Of a stretch of 64,000 nt of DNA, positions 12,218 to 24,628 are shown one piece after another. The notes under the pieces are model-generated. The model worked only from the letters and a program-made list of their open reading frames with translations, did no database searches and was not told the DNA's origin. Positions within the stretch are counted from its first letter, which is position 1; each line of letters begins with the position of its first letter. The DNA is taken from assembly GCF_014066305.1 (NCBI RefSeq), contig NW_023501104.1, positions 62,001 to 126,000 on the forward strand. Reading direction: 5' to 3'. This DNA comes from Letharia columbiana (Eukaryota > Ascomycota > Lecanoromycetes > Lecanorales > Parmeliaceae). The translations under genes and the position numbers were made by a program.

Positions 12218-12921
12218 CTACTCATCAGCGGCGGCAGATACGGTCTGATAAAGCGCGATAGTAGGCCAATACGGGAGATACATACTCTGAAAGTCTTGCA
12301 AGCGCGGTCCTCTCCTTTTGGGGAAATTTGGACAATAACGAAACAAGCCTTCGTGAGGGGCAGATGTAAGATTGTTCTGCGTCGTCAGTGTATCTGGATG
12401 ATATGTCCCTAGCGTCATTTTCTGTCCTGCATGTGCGCGTCTGTAGAGCGGCACTGCTGCCTTGTACTTCCTACGAGTCACAAGTGCAACGGCTAAGTGG
12501 TCGAGGTTGAGTAGCATATCAGGGCGCCCTTCCTCAAAGATGTCTTCTCTCTTGTCCAGAGTAAGCCTAAGGAGCTGGATGGCTGCTTTTTCTTGCGTTA
12601 ACCGAAAAGCACGGTTGCTACGTTGCTCAGTGCTGTTAAGATTTCTGGGTGACCAGGTCCTAATACTTCCTTCATCTTGCCAATCACGCCTCGAATCATC
12701 TTCTCGGCCTTCTTGTGGTGCTCTTCGGTGCTGATAACTACGGCCAAGCCGTCCGTTGTCTTGAGAACTTCCGGACCCTCTCGACTGGAGAAGTCTCTCT
12801 TGCACAGAGAGGACCCGGTAGTATAGTTCCTCAGCCTCTGAATACTTTTCTTGCCCTTTCTTTGTGATCGCAAGATCTTGGGCACGTTCCAAAGTATCCA
12901 AGTGCTCTGCGCGAAGGACCT
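12218..12921 (-). pseudogene. Kinesin-light-chain-type TPR fragment with frameshifts
   Basis: The reading jumps between frames but keeps TPR homology. One frame gives LDTLERAQDLAITKKGQEKY and then EAEELYYRVLSVQERLL. The next frame continues from about 12790 with GPEVLKTTDGLAVV, KEVLGPGHPEILTALSNVA and a stop. A return to the first frame gives MLLNLDHLAVALVTRRKYKA and LGTYHPDTLTTQNNL. The repeated GxxHPxxLTxxxNLA pattern is that of KLC-type TPRs found at the C-termini of fungal NB-ARC proteins. At least two frameshifts and a truncated N-terminus indicate a broken copy. It lies head to head with an NB-ARC relic on the other strand, which suggests a rearranged NLR-like gene. Confidence 0.7.
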
Positions 12922-13216
12922 AAAGCTTGAGAATGAGCAGAAGCTGATCCATTTCCGGTCTCACCCATCCGAACGTGTCGATGTTGGCGACATGCCACCG
13001 AAGACCGCATAATCCAGCCTAAAACGCCAGCATGACCACTGCCCATCCCATCACAACATTCTCGGGCAACAAGAACGAGGGGTTTTAATTAGGCGCAAAC
13101 TGGTGATACGTTGATGTCAGTATTCGTAGTCAGCTAGGCTAGTCAGCCCTTCTGGATCAGCTTGGAGTGCATCGATACTGATATTGCATTTGCGTACCCG
13201 CAGAAGACTTTCTAAC

Positions 13217-13441
13217 AAAGCCCAACCCTTGCTCCACCATCCCTTTCCGACGGGATCCTGATTTCGTCGATCGGCAATATCCTCGCCGAGATCGACGAGA
13301 AATGTTCGAAGCCGGCCTCTCGAGCTGCGCTGGTCGGTCTAGGAGGAGTAAGGTGAATACTTAGAAAGCTATATCTTGACAGGTGCTAATGCTCAGGAAA
13401 GGAATTCTCAACTCGCAATTGATTACTCCAGATACAAAATG
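13217..13441 (+). pseudogene. NB-ARC (NLR-like) P-loop fragment, frameshifted
   Basis: The plus strand reads KPNPCSTIPFRRDPDFVDR, then after a shift of frame near 13273 reads NILAEIDEKCSKPASRAALV and GLGGV. A possible 49-base intron (about 13350-13398, GTGAAT to GGAAAG) leads to NSQLAIDYSRYKM. This matches the segment before and through the Walker A motif of fungal NB-ARC/TPR proteins (RDPDFVDR ... GLGGVGKSQLAIEY). The P-loop Gly-Lys-Ser is altered to Arg-Asn-Ser. The rest of the nucleotide-binding domain is absent; downstream sequence shows no further homology that I can see. Confidence 0.62.
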
Positions 13442-16335
13442 GTGAGTGTCCGGTCATACATAATCCCCCACCATCTCCGGAGATCAAGAGACGTATGTGC
13501 GAAAGACGACCTGGTGCTAAAAATGTCCCTCAATTTTCCATATAGGGCTCTCTCTTGCTGAGTATGAGGCCTCACAAGCGCCAGCAGCAGCATCGGACCC
13601 TCACCAGAAAGGTAGCGGAAGCGATCGCGCTTCCGAGAGTTTCTTGACAAGATACGGGGAGAGAGAGAAGAGTATCGGTTTGAGGAAGGAACATCTCGAG
13701 ACAGTCATTAACGTGTCCACCCAGTCTGAGCATTACTCACCAAACCGCAGGCAATTCCTCAATCGAGATGGCAATGATGGATCAGACGAGAAATGATGAA
13801 TACGAATTTGGAAAACCTTACAAACGAAAGCAAAAGGAAAAAGAAAAGGAAATGGGCGGTGTTTGGAGGGGCGAAGACAGCATCATGAAGGTTTCAGAGG
13901 AAGACTCGCATGGTCAGTCAACGCCCAGACGCTCGAATGGCTAGGAATCAAGACAAGATCCAGCCACTTAACTGGCATGAGACAAACCCCATCCATCTAT
14001 GAACCGAAGTCTTTAAGCTTTCTCACTCTCGAGTGACTGTCACTTTGACTTGAATGGGGTAGACAGAGCAGGGGAGGTCAGCAAGAGACGAAGATGAAGG
14101 GGGTGATGGGGGCAAAGATGCCTGAGTTTTATGTAAGGAGAGATACAAAAGTCGAGATCACTTTCAGTGAAAGTTAAGTATCTTCACGCCAACTATGATG
14201 ATGGCATAGCCTGACGATTGCGCCGCATGGTCGATATTCAACCTATACGCAGGTGACCAAAACGTGCTTCTCACTCACTCGCAACTCGTACCGACATAGC
14301 CGCTTTAGCAAGTGTGCGAGGTGAGCAGGGGTACAGCCGACACCCGGTCTCGGTGATGAATATTTTCTCTTTGGAGAAAACGGGTTAGATTTTATCCTTC
14401 CGAAAGTTCTAAAACCGCATGCTTGCGTCTCGACACTATCGAAAGGAAAGGGTCGTCTAGATACTATCGGATGGTATACGGGAAGGCTCAGATTGGTAGG
14501 GAAGCCTTAGGGTATGGGGAGGCCTAGGTAAGAGAATGTCGCAAGTTACGGTAGGGTAGGGACTGAGTCGTAGGTACCGCTTGCTATAATGTTGTGTCCT
14601 TCGTTGTGTCTTGCGTTATGGGACAAGGCTAGATCCCAGGAGGTGCTTTCATCTTACTCTCTCGGATAATAGATGGCGGCTGCCTACTCAGGCTGTAGTC
14701 AGAGCGGCAAGCTGCAAGTTGGTGAGCGAAAGGTTCGACTTGAGGCGATCAGCGTTTCCACGATGTTTGTCCGGGCTCATAGTGAGTGTTAAGACTACCC
14801 AACACCTACGCAATGGAACGGGGTCATGCTAGAAGGCCTTGCCGGCACATGTGGGCGTCTACGCGATACAGACACGACCGGATCATCCAGTATCTCATCC
14901 ACCATTGTTGCGCCTGTGCAGGGTTCGGAGATTTTTACCGACTTGTGTACGATGGCCTTGTATGATGCCGTGCGAGGAGTCGATGTTACCAGCACAAGCT
15001 GGCCAGAAACATCATTGCAACTTGAGCCATGTGTGGAGATGTGAGGTAGTTCTGCAACAAGCTAATCCACGCTAGGTATTAGCCAAAACAAACATTTCCG
15101 GTTTGATGGCTGTGGACCTAGTTCGAATCCTGGCCAGTTCGGACAATGTAAGCGCCAGGCGGAGCACCAATTGTGTCAGCTGATAAGGAAGGAATTCGAT
15201 GTCAAGAGGCTGGTGGTGTGCTGATGTGCAGCTCTAGCGCAAGCCGATAGGTCGTGATAGGTAGTGGATGGCAGGCTTATCGGGCATCACGGGAGCCTGC
15301 AGCGGCCCGCATGAACGACAGTTTTAGCCGATTTGAAGGTGGGGTTCTCTCCTTAGTTGGATCTCATCTGGTCTCTGTCTCGTCTCTGTGAAGCTTCACT
15401 ATTGATCCTGTTCCTTTCCACCTCGCTGGTGGATCTGTCTCATTGCTGAATTTCACATTGATGCTGGCAGTGCGAGATGGTTGAAGTGTATGGTTGACAT
15501 ATACCAGTGCTAAGAAGAAGGACACAAGCCGACTGATAGGGGAAAAATCCGCCCGTTCAAAACCCAAAGGTGTACGATGCTCATCTTAGTCCCCTTGCTT
15601 GACTCACGTAACATCTCACAGCTCATGTCTCTAAAACATCTTTCTGGGATGGTCAACGATGCACGTCCTTTAGTCACCTCTTAGTGTTCCGTACAAGTAC
15701 TGAATTGGAAAGGTCTGCGAGTCTAACTTCTGCTCCATCAGGACCATCGAGCACGCTAGCACTCAAACATGGAACGCACATTGTCAATACTGTAACCCAA
15801 CAATTGGTCTCCGAACCCTCATCTAACGAACTGCCAGCACAGTACAGGTTTTGCGGTAAACAGTGTCATAATGCATCGTGGTACGGCACCTACCATTGCC
15901 ACAGAAGGTAATAACGATGGAGAGGAAGATGCTCTGAACAAGAAAGAAATGCAATCGGCGTTGGGAGGGTGTTGGAACGGGGGAAATGAAGAGATGTGAA
16001 ATTTCATATATGAGAAGTCAAAGAGCAGAGCGTTTGATGATAGGTCTTTGCCAGGTCATGGCTACCTTTTCATTACCACAAGTTGAATCATAAGTCCTAG
16101 TTCTCCCTCGTCCGGTAGGGTTGAAAGAGATTAGATGTCCGAGTACATTCCCGGTCAAGAATGGCTGGCTCACTGGGGGCTGAAAGAGATTGTCTCCTGT
16201 GAAGAGAATTGCACTGCTTTAGAAGAAAGACTCGAGGAGTCAAAGGCCAGCACTCTGTCTCTTCGAAGCCACTGAAATCACATCATGCAATCTCAGCATC
16301 TGAATGGGAAGATTCGCGAGCATCTAAGAATCACT
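13442..16335. other. Gene-poor interval, no supportable gene
   Basis: Roughly 2.9 kb with only short open frames lacking recognisable motifs. Composition is ordinary with several purine-rich tracts (for example near 13820-13870). A B-box-like GTTCGAATCC at about 15120 was examined as a possible tRNA and not accepted. The interval may contain untranslated regions or older decayed material. Confidence 0.4.
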
Positions 16336-18728
16336 TCAAGTCTTGCCATACTCTGCTTTGGGCTCTACCATATTCATCTGAGCCTCTCCCTTGGCAGCAC
16401 CGATAAGCAACTGCAACTCCTCATGGTCTTCCACGCCCACAAGTTCGACACCAGATCCGACCGTCCTGATGCGCGTATTGAGGCTCATGGTCCGAAAACG
16501 CTTGATACCAGCACAGGTGTTGCTTAGATCCTTAGTGCTCACCTTAGATGTCTGAGCTAGCACGAGGAGTTCTTCTAGCGTGTCCCAACAGCCGGATCCT
16601 CGCCGGAAAAGAAGAAGATGTGAAATGTGGGCCAGGGCGACGACCACATAGACGAGGAGAACGGCGATGGCTAAGTAGTCTGTTGCTCTTGACGCATTGA
16701 AAGCGTAGCCTGATTTGAGAGGATCGTTCAGCTCTGTTCTCTTGCGCTGATCAAGAAGGAGGACGCTCACCTGTCAGATAACCCTGGAATGCCATTGCCG
16801 TGTGGGAGCCCGTCCCAGTTGGCTTCGGACAGAATAGGTAGTTTGAGGTGACATTTTCGCATTTTGAACGATCATTTGTGTAGACAATCTGGCCGTCATG
16901 CGTGAATACTCTCTCGAGGCCCACGCGCGACATGCCGTCCGCAAAATAAGTGGAGATAATGGGCTCATAAACTGCGGCTCCGCCGTTGACAGGCGGGATG
17001 CTAAGGTTGGCTGCTACAAAGACGTTTTCAAGACCTGTCGTCAAGCTCGATGCACTCATTGTGGAGTTGGGTCCCTGGTTGTTCTGTGTCACCGGGCTCA
17101 GAGCCTCGAGCCAAGCTCTGTCGGCGGCCACATGTCTCCAATCTCCGTTATTGACTGGTAAGGCGGTTGTTCTGAGATTGTTGCGTGAGACCTCGTCACT
17201 GATAGCTACGCTGACAGGGTTACCCCAGGCTTTCAAGGTAGTGTTAGTCCTCGATGATTCCATCATTGTATGCACAACTTTGTTCCATCGAGCATCTATT
17301 GAACACACAAAGCCGTCACGAACAGTTCCTGTATTCGATCGAACGGGTCCCAACAATACTAGTCCTGCTGTTATCGACGTGGCATTGGCGATAGCAACCC
17401 AAACGGTTGTGAATGAGGTGTTGTTTGTCAGGGCGTTGTGAGACGTGCCCCATATTGGCTTTGGAAGCTGTATGGTAACGAACTGCCGTCCGGAGCTGTT
17501 GCTTTGAGCCCAAGCTTTGTATTCTTCGAGCAATGGTAGAGAAACCGTCGTGGTATTGCTTGAGAATGTTTGGATATCAGGGGCACAGACGGTCCGGACA
17601 GCTGACGCTTGTGAGGTGATACTTCCCGAACGCTGCCCTCTAGATTGGTAAGGTAGAGGATACAAGTGCCCGGGATTCCATTGCGGGTCGTACCAGAAAT
17701 AGTACGCGACCTGAGAGGTGGCTGCGTGTGGAGCGAACGCCCAGGTCTCTGCACTTACGGTGCTCTCTCCTGGCCAAACGTCCAAGAATCGCGAAATTCC
17801 AGTCTCTTGCGTCCCGATTCGGTAATTGTCTTTGTACAACGCGTAACTATAATAACTCTCAAGATTACGAGATCCTCGCGATATACATTGTTTGAAGTTT
17901 GAGCTATTCGTTCCAAGGCAAAGAGGACCCCCAACATTGTTTGCAGTCAGTTGATCTGGCCAGTAGTCAGAGGCGGTCCCCTTCACGTAATAAGCAGTGC
18001 TGAAAGAATGCCAGGTCTTTTGCAAGCAGAACTTTCAAATCAGCAAACAGTTCGCTTGACTGGGGGAAGAATTAAATTCTACTCACAGCGATTCGAGGTA
18101 GCATTAAGATCGCGCTTGCCGGACCTACGGCAAGGGCAAGGGTGCAACCCATTGTGATCTGCGCAAAAAGCTGTGCGCCTTTCCGCTTACAGTACCAGGT
18201 CCCCGAGACGCCGCCCCATAGAGCTGACGACCATAGGTAACTGGGACGAGCGAACGAGAAGCCAGCAACGGCTATTCCTAAAGGAATACCGTCTCGCAGC
18301 AAATAACTTCCGATGACATGAAAGAATGTTGCTCCAACGCCTGCAATTACGAGAAGTTCCTGGCTTGACGTGATCAGCATGTGATGGCTGAGTACTGGTG
18401 CATCATTGTAGGGTATTGTTACTTGAATTTTGGCGGCGACTTGAATGAACCCAAGAGCTAGGGCATCCCCCTGATCGGTATTGGAAGGTTGAAGATGTTC
18501 ACCGATGTAGAAACCGCCTAAATTAAGTCGAAGAAGTATAAGTGTGACGGCGAGTGGTGGAAGATGTACAAGACAGCGGCCGAAAGCGGCTAGAGCAGAG
18601 TCTTCGATGACCACCTTTTTGGGCTCGAGCTGTTGCAAGTAAGGCAGCGAGAGTGCACGTAGAAAAGCAACGATGTCGAAACCAAGACTCCGACAAGCAC
18701 GCGCGAAAATGCCAGGGGTAGAGTGCAT
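16336..18728 (-). CDS. Multi-pass fungal membrane protein with large glycosylated ectodomain
   Basis: This resembles an expanded but functionally uncharacterised ascomycete membrane-protein family. The model is complement(join(16336..16709,16771..18016,18087..18728)), 753 residues. Exon 1 (ATG at 18728) encodes about four hydrophobic segments, including PPLAVTLILLRLNLGG and CTLALAVGPASAILMLP. Exon 2 encodes a roughly 400-residue non-membrane domain with many N-x-S/T sites (NNTSF, NATS, NTTL) and scattered Cys, consistent with an extracellular domain. Exon 3 encodes the last membrane span, DYLAIAVLLVYVVVALAHIS, then LLLFRRG and a cytosolic tail with CWDTLEELLVLAQTS. Intron 2 (16710-16770) begins GTGAGC and ends CAG, in frame. 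Intron 1 (18017-18086) begins GTGAGT and ends AAAAG; its 3' end is less certain. No catalytic motif was recognised. Confidence 0.68.
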
Positions 18729-18904
18729 TATGGCGACACATCAGAACTGAATAAACACTGGGACCGTCGCATTCTTGTGAATAGATAGCTATGCATCGAG
18801 CCGTCCCCTTTTGAAGTGGAGACATTTCAAATAGGTTGTGAGTACCTACAATGGAGACGCGCAAGGATGATTCAGTAGAAAGGACTCACCGCACAGTCTT
18901 GCCC

Positions 18905-19053
18905 TCCAATGGCCTATCTCATTCTGCCTAGGGTGGAGCGCCGATGAAGCTCGCCAGACCATGTATTGTGAGAGGTTGCTTTCCAATGGCCTATCTCATT
19001 CTGCCTAGGGTGGAGCGCCGATGAAGCTCGCCAGACCATGTATTGTGAGAGGT
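18905..19053. repeat. Perfect 72-bp direct duplication
   Basis: The 72 bases at 18905-18976, starting TCCAATGGCC and ending GAGAGGT, recur without change at 18982-19053, separated by 5 bases (period 77). The repeat lies just upstream of the membrane-protein gene, in its putative promoter. The identity of the copies implies a recent duplication that has escaped RIP, probably because it is too short. Confidence 0.9.
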
Positions 19054-19547
19054 GATGACGTGGCCCGCGAATTTTTGAGATGCCTCAGTTGCCTGAAAAG
19101 GGTTTCATTCGAGGCTGACGTACAGCAAAGATGATTGTTTTAAACTCTGCTGATGTTTCTCACCGCTGCGGAGCTAGGACCCTCACATTGGGTCTTTCTG
19201 CATGCATACTCAGCCCGCCCTCAGCCGTAGACTTGGCCAAACCCGGTCCGAAGCCTCGGCTACACTGCCCGTAAACACCCATCTCGGATATTGAATGATT
19301 AGTAGGCTTCCCGAGAAGCTATCTTGCGATAAGCATGAAATATGCCGACATCGTATAGCCGGTTCCCTAGTTCATCCTACCATAGCTCCCTTCGAACGTG
19401 GACGTGGACTTGCAGAGGACGTCATGGTTGCGGATGCTGGTTGTTACGCCGTTATTGGATTTTGCAATAGTAGTGTTTCTGTGCAGAGAGAAAAGTTTGG
19501 CACCCTGACTGGTTGGTTTGGGTCAGGACCATTCCGGAAGACTAGAC

Positions 19548-19829
19548 CTACACCAAGGGGTTGGACTTGCGGTGAGTCGCCAGACCTGCGCCAAGTCCAG
19601 CACCCGAAGCTACAGCCATACACAGCACAGTAATCACTGCAAATGTCCAAAAAGCTTTGTGCGGGCTGTGATTTCCCGTGGACGGAAGAAGTGGCAGGTT
19701 CGGCTCGTTAGGGGCATGATCGTGCGATTTTTCCGGCCCAGCGTAGTACTTTTTCGCGTCCGGAAGAAGAGACATCTGTGGCCCTGTGTCTGACACGACC
19801 TCGATTTCGGATTGTTTTGTTTTGTTCAT
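19548..19829 (-). CDS. Small single-span membrane protein or truncated N-terminal anchor
   Basis: The ATG at 19829 opens a 93-residue frame. It has a hydrophilic N-terminus (MNKTKQSEIEVVSDTGPQMS, then Pro-rich PNLPLLPSTG), one hydrophobic span with small residues (AFWTFAVITVLCMAVASGAG), and a short basic end. This arrangement is common at the N-termini of fungal surface proteins that continue into a lectin-like or other ectodomain. Here a stop comes nine residues after the span. A neighbouring frame (to about 19444) stays open, so a frameshifted or unspliced remainder is possible. No function is claimed. Confidence 0.35.
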   Translation of the reverse strand: MNKTKQSEIEVVSDTGPQMSLLPDAKKYYAGPEKSHDHAPNEPNLPLLPSTGNHSPHKAFWTFAVITVLCMAVASGAGLGAGLATHRKSNPLV

Positions 19830-20042
19830 CCTCCAGACCTAAATTCTGAAATCTTGAGCTTAGCGAAAAGCTAACGAAGTCCGGAGAGTGACACAAGTGA
19901 CAGAACCTTATCCACCTCTGTTTTGCAACAGCTTCCTCGCCGATTGGCTAGAACCTTAGATATGAGAAGGCTATGCTAGCATGACCTGGTTGTAGTTGGA
20001 CGTGAGATTCATGGGTCAAAGTATAAATGTTGAGACAAACGA

Positions 20043-20564
20043 TTAGACCTCGGGGCAAAATAGAAGGGGCCGAGCCTGTGTGCAGAATCTTTTTTGCAAT
20101 GGAATTGGCTTACTGCTAGGCACAAATCGTGCAAAGCACTTCAGCGGGGCATTGTTATGGTAGCTGCATGGCGCTACGCATCCGGCAAGCAATTTGCTGA
20201 CAGGGAATTCCATCCTGAATCGAGGGTCTAACGGGGCATATTGCTGATCGCAGAATTTCTGCATTCTGTGTTCACCGACTGACAGCGTCAGGCTTAACGG
20301 AGTGTAAGTGTGTATGGAATGATTTTCACACGACAAATGTCGGAGGGTAGAACTCCCCACAGCCGAGAAATTATTTACTGTGGTGCGCAGCCAATCTTTC
20401 AAAGCCTTGTCATAGCTTCGAGGTAGACCAACAGCCGCTTTCCGACTCTCAGCATCCAAGGCTGTAAATCGGCGCATACTTTCGACCTTGGCGTCCTCGC
20501 TCAGCCGAAAGCGACGCTGTAGACTGCGGATCTTCGCAGCCTTGTCAAGCCTTTGTTGTAATTT
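20043..20564 (-). CDS. Unrecognised exon or truncated gene abutting the A/T island
   Basis: A 173-codon frame ends at 20043. It is most simply entered through an acceptor-like ACGCAG at about 20565-20570, and there is no suitable ATG before a stop. The first 50 residues are highly charged and helix-prone (QQRLDKAAKIRSLQRRFRLS, then MRRFTALDAESRKAAVGLP). The remainder has several Cys and Pro. Upstream exons would lie within 20570-20740, right at the edge of the RIPed block, so the gene may have lost its 5' end to transposon insertion. I do not recognise the family. Confidence 0.28.
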   Translation of the reverse strand, partial: KLQQRLDKAAKIRSLQRRFRLSEDAKVESMRRFTALDAESRKAAVGLPRSYDKALKDWLRTTVNNFSAVGSSTLRHLSCENHSIHTYTPLSLTLSVGEHRMQKFCDQQYAPLDPRFRMEFPVSKLLAGCVAPCSYHNNAPLKCFARFVPSSKPIPLQKRFCTQARPLLFCPEV

Positions 20565-20740
20565 CTGCGTTCACATGCACTGAGTTTGATGCTGCTGGTA
20601 TTCATTCCCGCCAACACATCATATTGATACTGTCGATGCTCCGGTTTTAGGTCTTCAGCAAAACTCCGCTTGCTGAGGGGTGGAACGTATTCGTATAGGT
20701 ATGGTATTTGGTAGACGAGGTGGATGTGCAACATATAGAG

Positions 20741-21600
20741 ATATCTAATTATTAAGCGTAGATACTCTCGAGACTAGACTTTTTAGCTAAGTTACTAATA
20801 ATAGTATCTACGCTTAATTCCGAGTCGATTATAGTTTAAAGAATCCCGGCTAGAATTATTCTAAAGCGATATTAGCCATAGTCGAGGGTAATACGCTTAG
20901 TCTATTAAGGATCGAGGGTTCGAGAATACTTAAATCTTCTATTAAAAATTAGAAATTTGATTTTTTTAGAGGATCGCTCGGGAAATAGTCACGCCGAGGG
21001 CGGGTCTCGAAGTCGAATATTTTCGAATAGGACGTTCTATTTCAATAAGATTTTCGAATAGAATAGCTTTATTTTAATAAGAATATTTCGAATAGAACGT
21101 CTTAGAATAAAGAGTCTAAATAGACGCTCGGGAAATAAAACTTCGAGGCTGACTAAGATAGGCTTAAATTTAATTTATATACGCTAAGGCGAGGCTATAG
21201 ATTTAAAATATAGTTTTATTTTTATATTATATTAATATAAAGACGAGATTAAAGATCTTTTACTTAATAGTCTCGTAGATAAAAACTCTAGTAATAATAT
21301 TTTAAGCTCCGTAAATAAGCGGGTATTTAGAAGTCTTCGAGGGAGTAAACCTCGGAGTATAGGGTATATTATTCTTAAAATCGTAGATCTTTCGAAAAAG
21401 AGTTCTCGAAACGTCGCGATTTTTATACTATCTTCGAAACTCGAGGATAAGCTCTTTAAAGGGGAAGGTATTATTAGAAATAGCCCTTACGAAGATCTTA
21501 CGAAGCCTCTACGAATAGATATTTAGATTTAAATAGGGGTGTCTAACTATTAAGCGTAGATATCTTCGAAACTAGACTTTTTAGCTAAGTTACTAATAGC
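20741..21600. repeat. Direct repeat flanking about 0.74 kb, with an internal short inverted repeat
   Basis: A block of about 58 bases at 20743-20800 (core AGACTTTTTAGCTAAGTTAC) recurs at 21541-21598 in the same orientation, differing mainly by C/T and G/A changes. The first copy is followed by an inverted repeat: ATTAAGCGTAGATACT at 20751-20766 is mirrored at 20803-20818. These may be termini of a small RIPed element at the left edge of the island. The superfamily is unknown. Confidence 0.55.
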
Positions 21601-21820
21601 GAGTTAATTAATTAATTATTAAATATAATATAATTTTATCTTATTCTTAATATATATATAATAGTTTTTAGAGCTTTAAATACTATAACTTTTATTATTA
21701 TTATTTTAAAAAAGTATTTCTTTACTCTAAATCTCGAGTAGATCTTTTCTTTTAGAGATAATTAAAAGAATCTTATTAATATATTATTCTTAAGTTATTA
21801 AATCTTCGAATTTCTATATC

Positions 21821-22077
21821 TATAAGATAGTAAGATCTCTTTTAATAAAACTGCGTAGTAGCTATATAATTATAAGATCTAGATACGTAGTTAATAGAAT
21901 AGATAGATTAATTACTAGATAAACTAATAATTAAAGAAAAAAGAAGAGAAAAGAGAACTCGTAAATATTTAAGACTTTATTAAATATATTAAATACTCGC
22001 TTTAGCTATATAGCTTATAGTCTAATAAATAATATAAACGAGTTTATTAATTCGCTTTAAGTACTTTTACTCTTATA
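21821..22077. repeat. Left LTR (257 bp) of the element at 21821-34214
   Basis: It matches 33958-34214 along its whole length with C/T and G/A differences. Shared landmarks are TAGCTATATAATTA and CTTTATTAA(A/G)TATATTAAAT. TSD ATATC lies immediately to its left. Confidence 0.75.
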
Positions 22078-24628
22078 ATTATATTTCTTCTTAGAAGATT
22101 TAATCTTTAAATCTTATTATTATTACGTCTTATAATTAAATATATATAAACTTATTAATATTATTTACGCTATTTATTACTAGCTTAAATATAGTTTAAA
22201 CTAATATATATTATAATAGCGTATTTATATTATATATCTTAAGATCTTTTTAAGTATATTATTATATTTATATACTAAATTATAATAATATTACTATATA
22301 TATTATTATTTTAATTAATAGAATATAGACGTAATATTATCTTATTACGATATACTATTATCGCTATTATTATACGCTATTATTATATTATTACTTTATA
22401 ATTATAATAATTCTATTATAATAATTATTAAAAATCGCGTTAATAAGTATAAAAGACTTACTTTTAATTTAACTTTTATTCTTTTTAATAATAATATTAA
22501 CGTCGACGCTATTATAAGTAAATATTCTATTCTTCTTTATATTTACTATTTTATCTTTATTTATTCTTATCGTAATATCGCGATAGCGAGTTATATATTA
22601 TTATAATAATATAATATATATATCGATTAAGATAATAGTTAAATAAGATTATAATTATTTAAATTAACTTTATATATAATAAGTATCTCGAAGAATACTT
22701 TATAATACTTTATAAATAGTATAAGAAGTATATTAATATATTAATAGTAATATTAAATCTTCGCTTTTATAATTCTATAAGTTATTAAATACTTATAATC
22801 GTTATAGTCTTTATACCCCGCGCTATTATTAATAGATATTTATATTTATTTTAAAGATATACTTAACTAAGAAGATTATTAATTCTCTTTATCGCTATTT
22901 TAAACGTCGTTTATAAATAAAAGAGATATTAAATAATTAAGAGATTACGCTAATATATATTAATTTCCTTTTATTATTATTATATATATACTCTTATATA
23001 TAATTTTTATATAATTTATATCGTATTTTCTATTAATTTACGCTAGCGTAAATATAAGCGATACTTTTATAAGAATTATATATATATTATAAACTTAATT
23101 CTTATTTATTAGATTAATATTCTTATTATAATTTATATTAGCGAGAATATTTATACTATTCTTTATTACTAAATTAATATAAATTTTAATTAATATATAT
23201 TAAAATATATAGTTAATATACGTAATAGCTTATCGCGTTAAGAAACTTCGATATAATATTATTATCTTCGCCTCTTTTTTAATTACTTCTCTCGCTATTT
23301 CTTATATTAAGTCTTTTTATTATTTAATAAATCTTTTAAATAAATAATTACTTTTTAATATAAGAGAATAAATAAGTTAATATTAGATAGTAATAATTAT
23401 ATATATAACTTTAATAATTATTTTTCTTATTATATATAACGCCTCGACGCTTTAAAATCGATTTATAAATATTTTAGCTATTTTCGCTAAGTCTTTTAGC
23501 TATAACTTATTTACTCTTCGAGACTTCTCTACTATTACTACTTTCGTAATTTTTTTTACTTTTTAATCTCTTTTAATAATTATATCTTTAACTTTATCTT
23601 AAATACTAATTTATATAATTTCTTTATTTACTTAAAATTCTTAATTATATCTTTATCATTTTTAAGATACTTTATTAATTTTTATAAAGCTTTATAAGAT
23701 AAGAAGTCTTTTTAGTTAATAAAAAATTTAATCTTATTTTTATAAACTCTTTTATCTAATATCTTATTAATCTTCTACTCTTTTTCTTTATTAATTAAGA
23801 TTATTTATAACTTTAAATTATTATTATACGAGTATTACGACTTTAATAGTAATATATAAAATATAAAATAAATTTTTTTATATCTAATAGAGAGATTTAG
23901 CTTATAAATTTATATATCTATTTTCTTTAATATTTTAAAAGATCTAAATTATTTATAATTAAGTTTCTTCTTTAATTATAAGATATATATATTTAAACTT
24001 TATAATAGTACTTTATCTTCTTTTTTAAAGATTATAATTTTATAATTATTATTATAATACTTTACTTACTACTTTAACGCTCGCTTCTATAATTCTTTTA
24101 AATATAATCTTATTTCTTATAATTATTTTACTTACTCTATAATAAGCGATATTTTCTCTCTTAAGATTCTACTCTTAAAAGTATTTTCTAGATCTACTAT
24201 ATATTTTATTAATAAGTCTTATAAAATCTTATTAATATTTATATATATATTATTATTATATATAAATATAATTATTAATAAGATTTTAAACTAATTATCT
24301 TATTTATAATTATAATATACTTATAGATAATATTTTAATATCTAATTTTATCTCTTAATCTAATTATTAATTTAAGAATAAAATATAATACTTAATCTAC
24401 GCTTCGTATCTAGATATTAATATAATATTATTTAAAATTTATTTATAAATAAAGAGTTTTAATTCGAAATTAAGTTATATATTATATCGCGTAATAATAT
24501 AAACTCTCGCTATAAGATATTAATAAGATTATTAATCTTTAAATCTTTTATAATTATTATATACGTTAAATACTTAGTTAGCTTATTTATTAAGATTAAA
24601 ATAATATTATAAATCTTATTAATATATA

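Noticed and set aside
15070..15150. Possible tRNA (B-box-like GTTCGAATCC)
   Set aside because: The T-stem has two mismatches, and no matching acceptor stem or A-box could be found at the right spacing.
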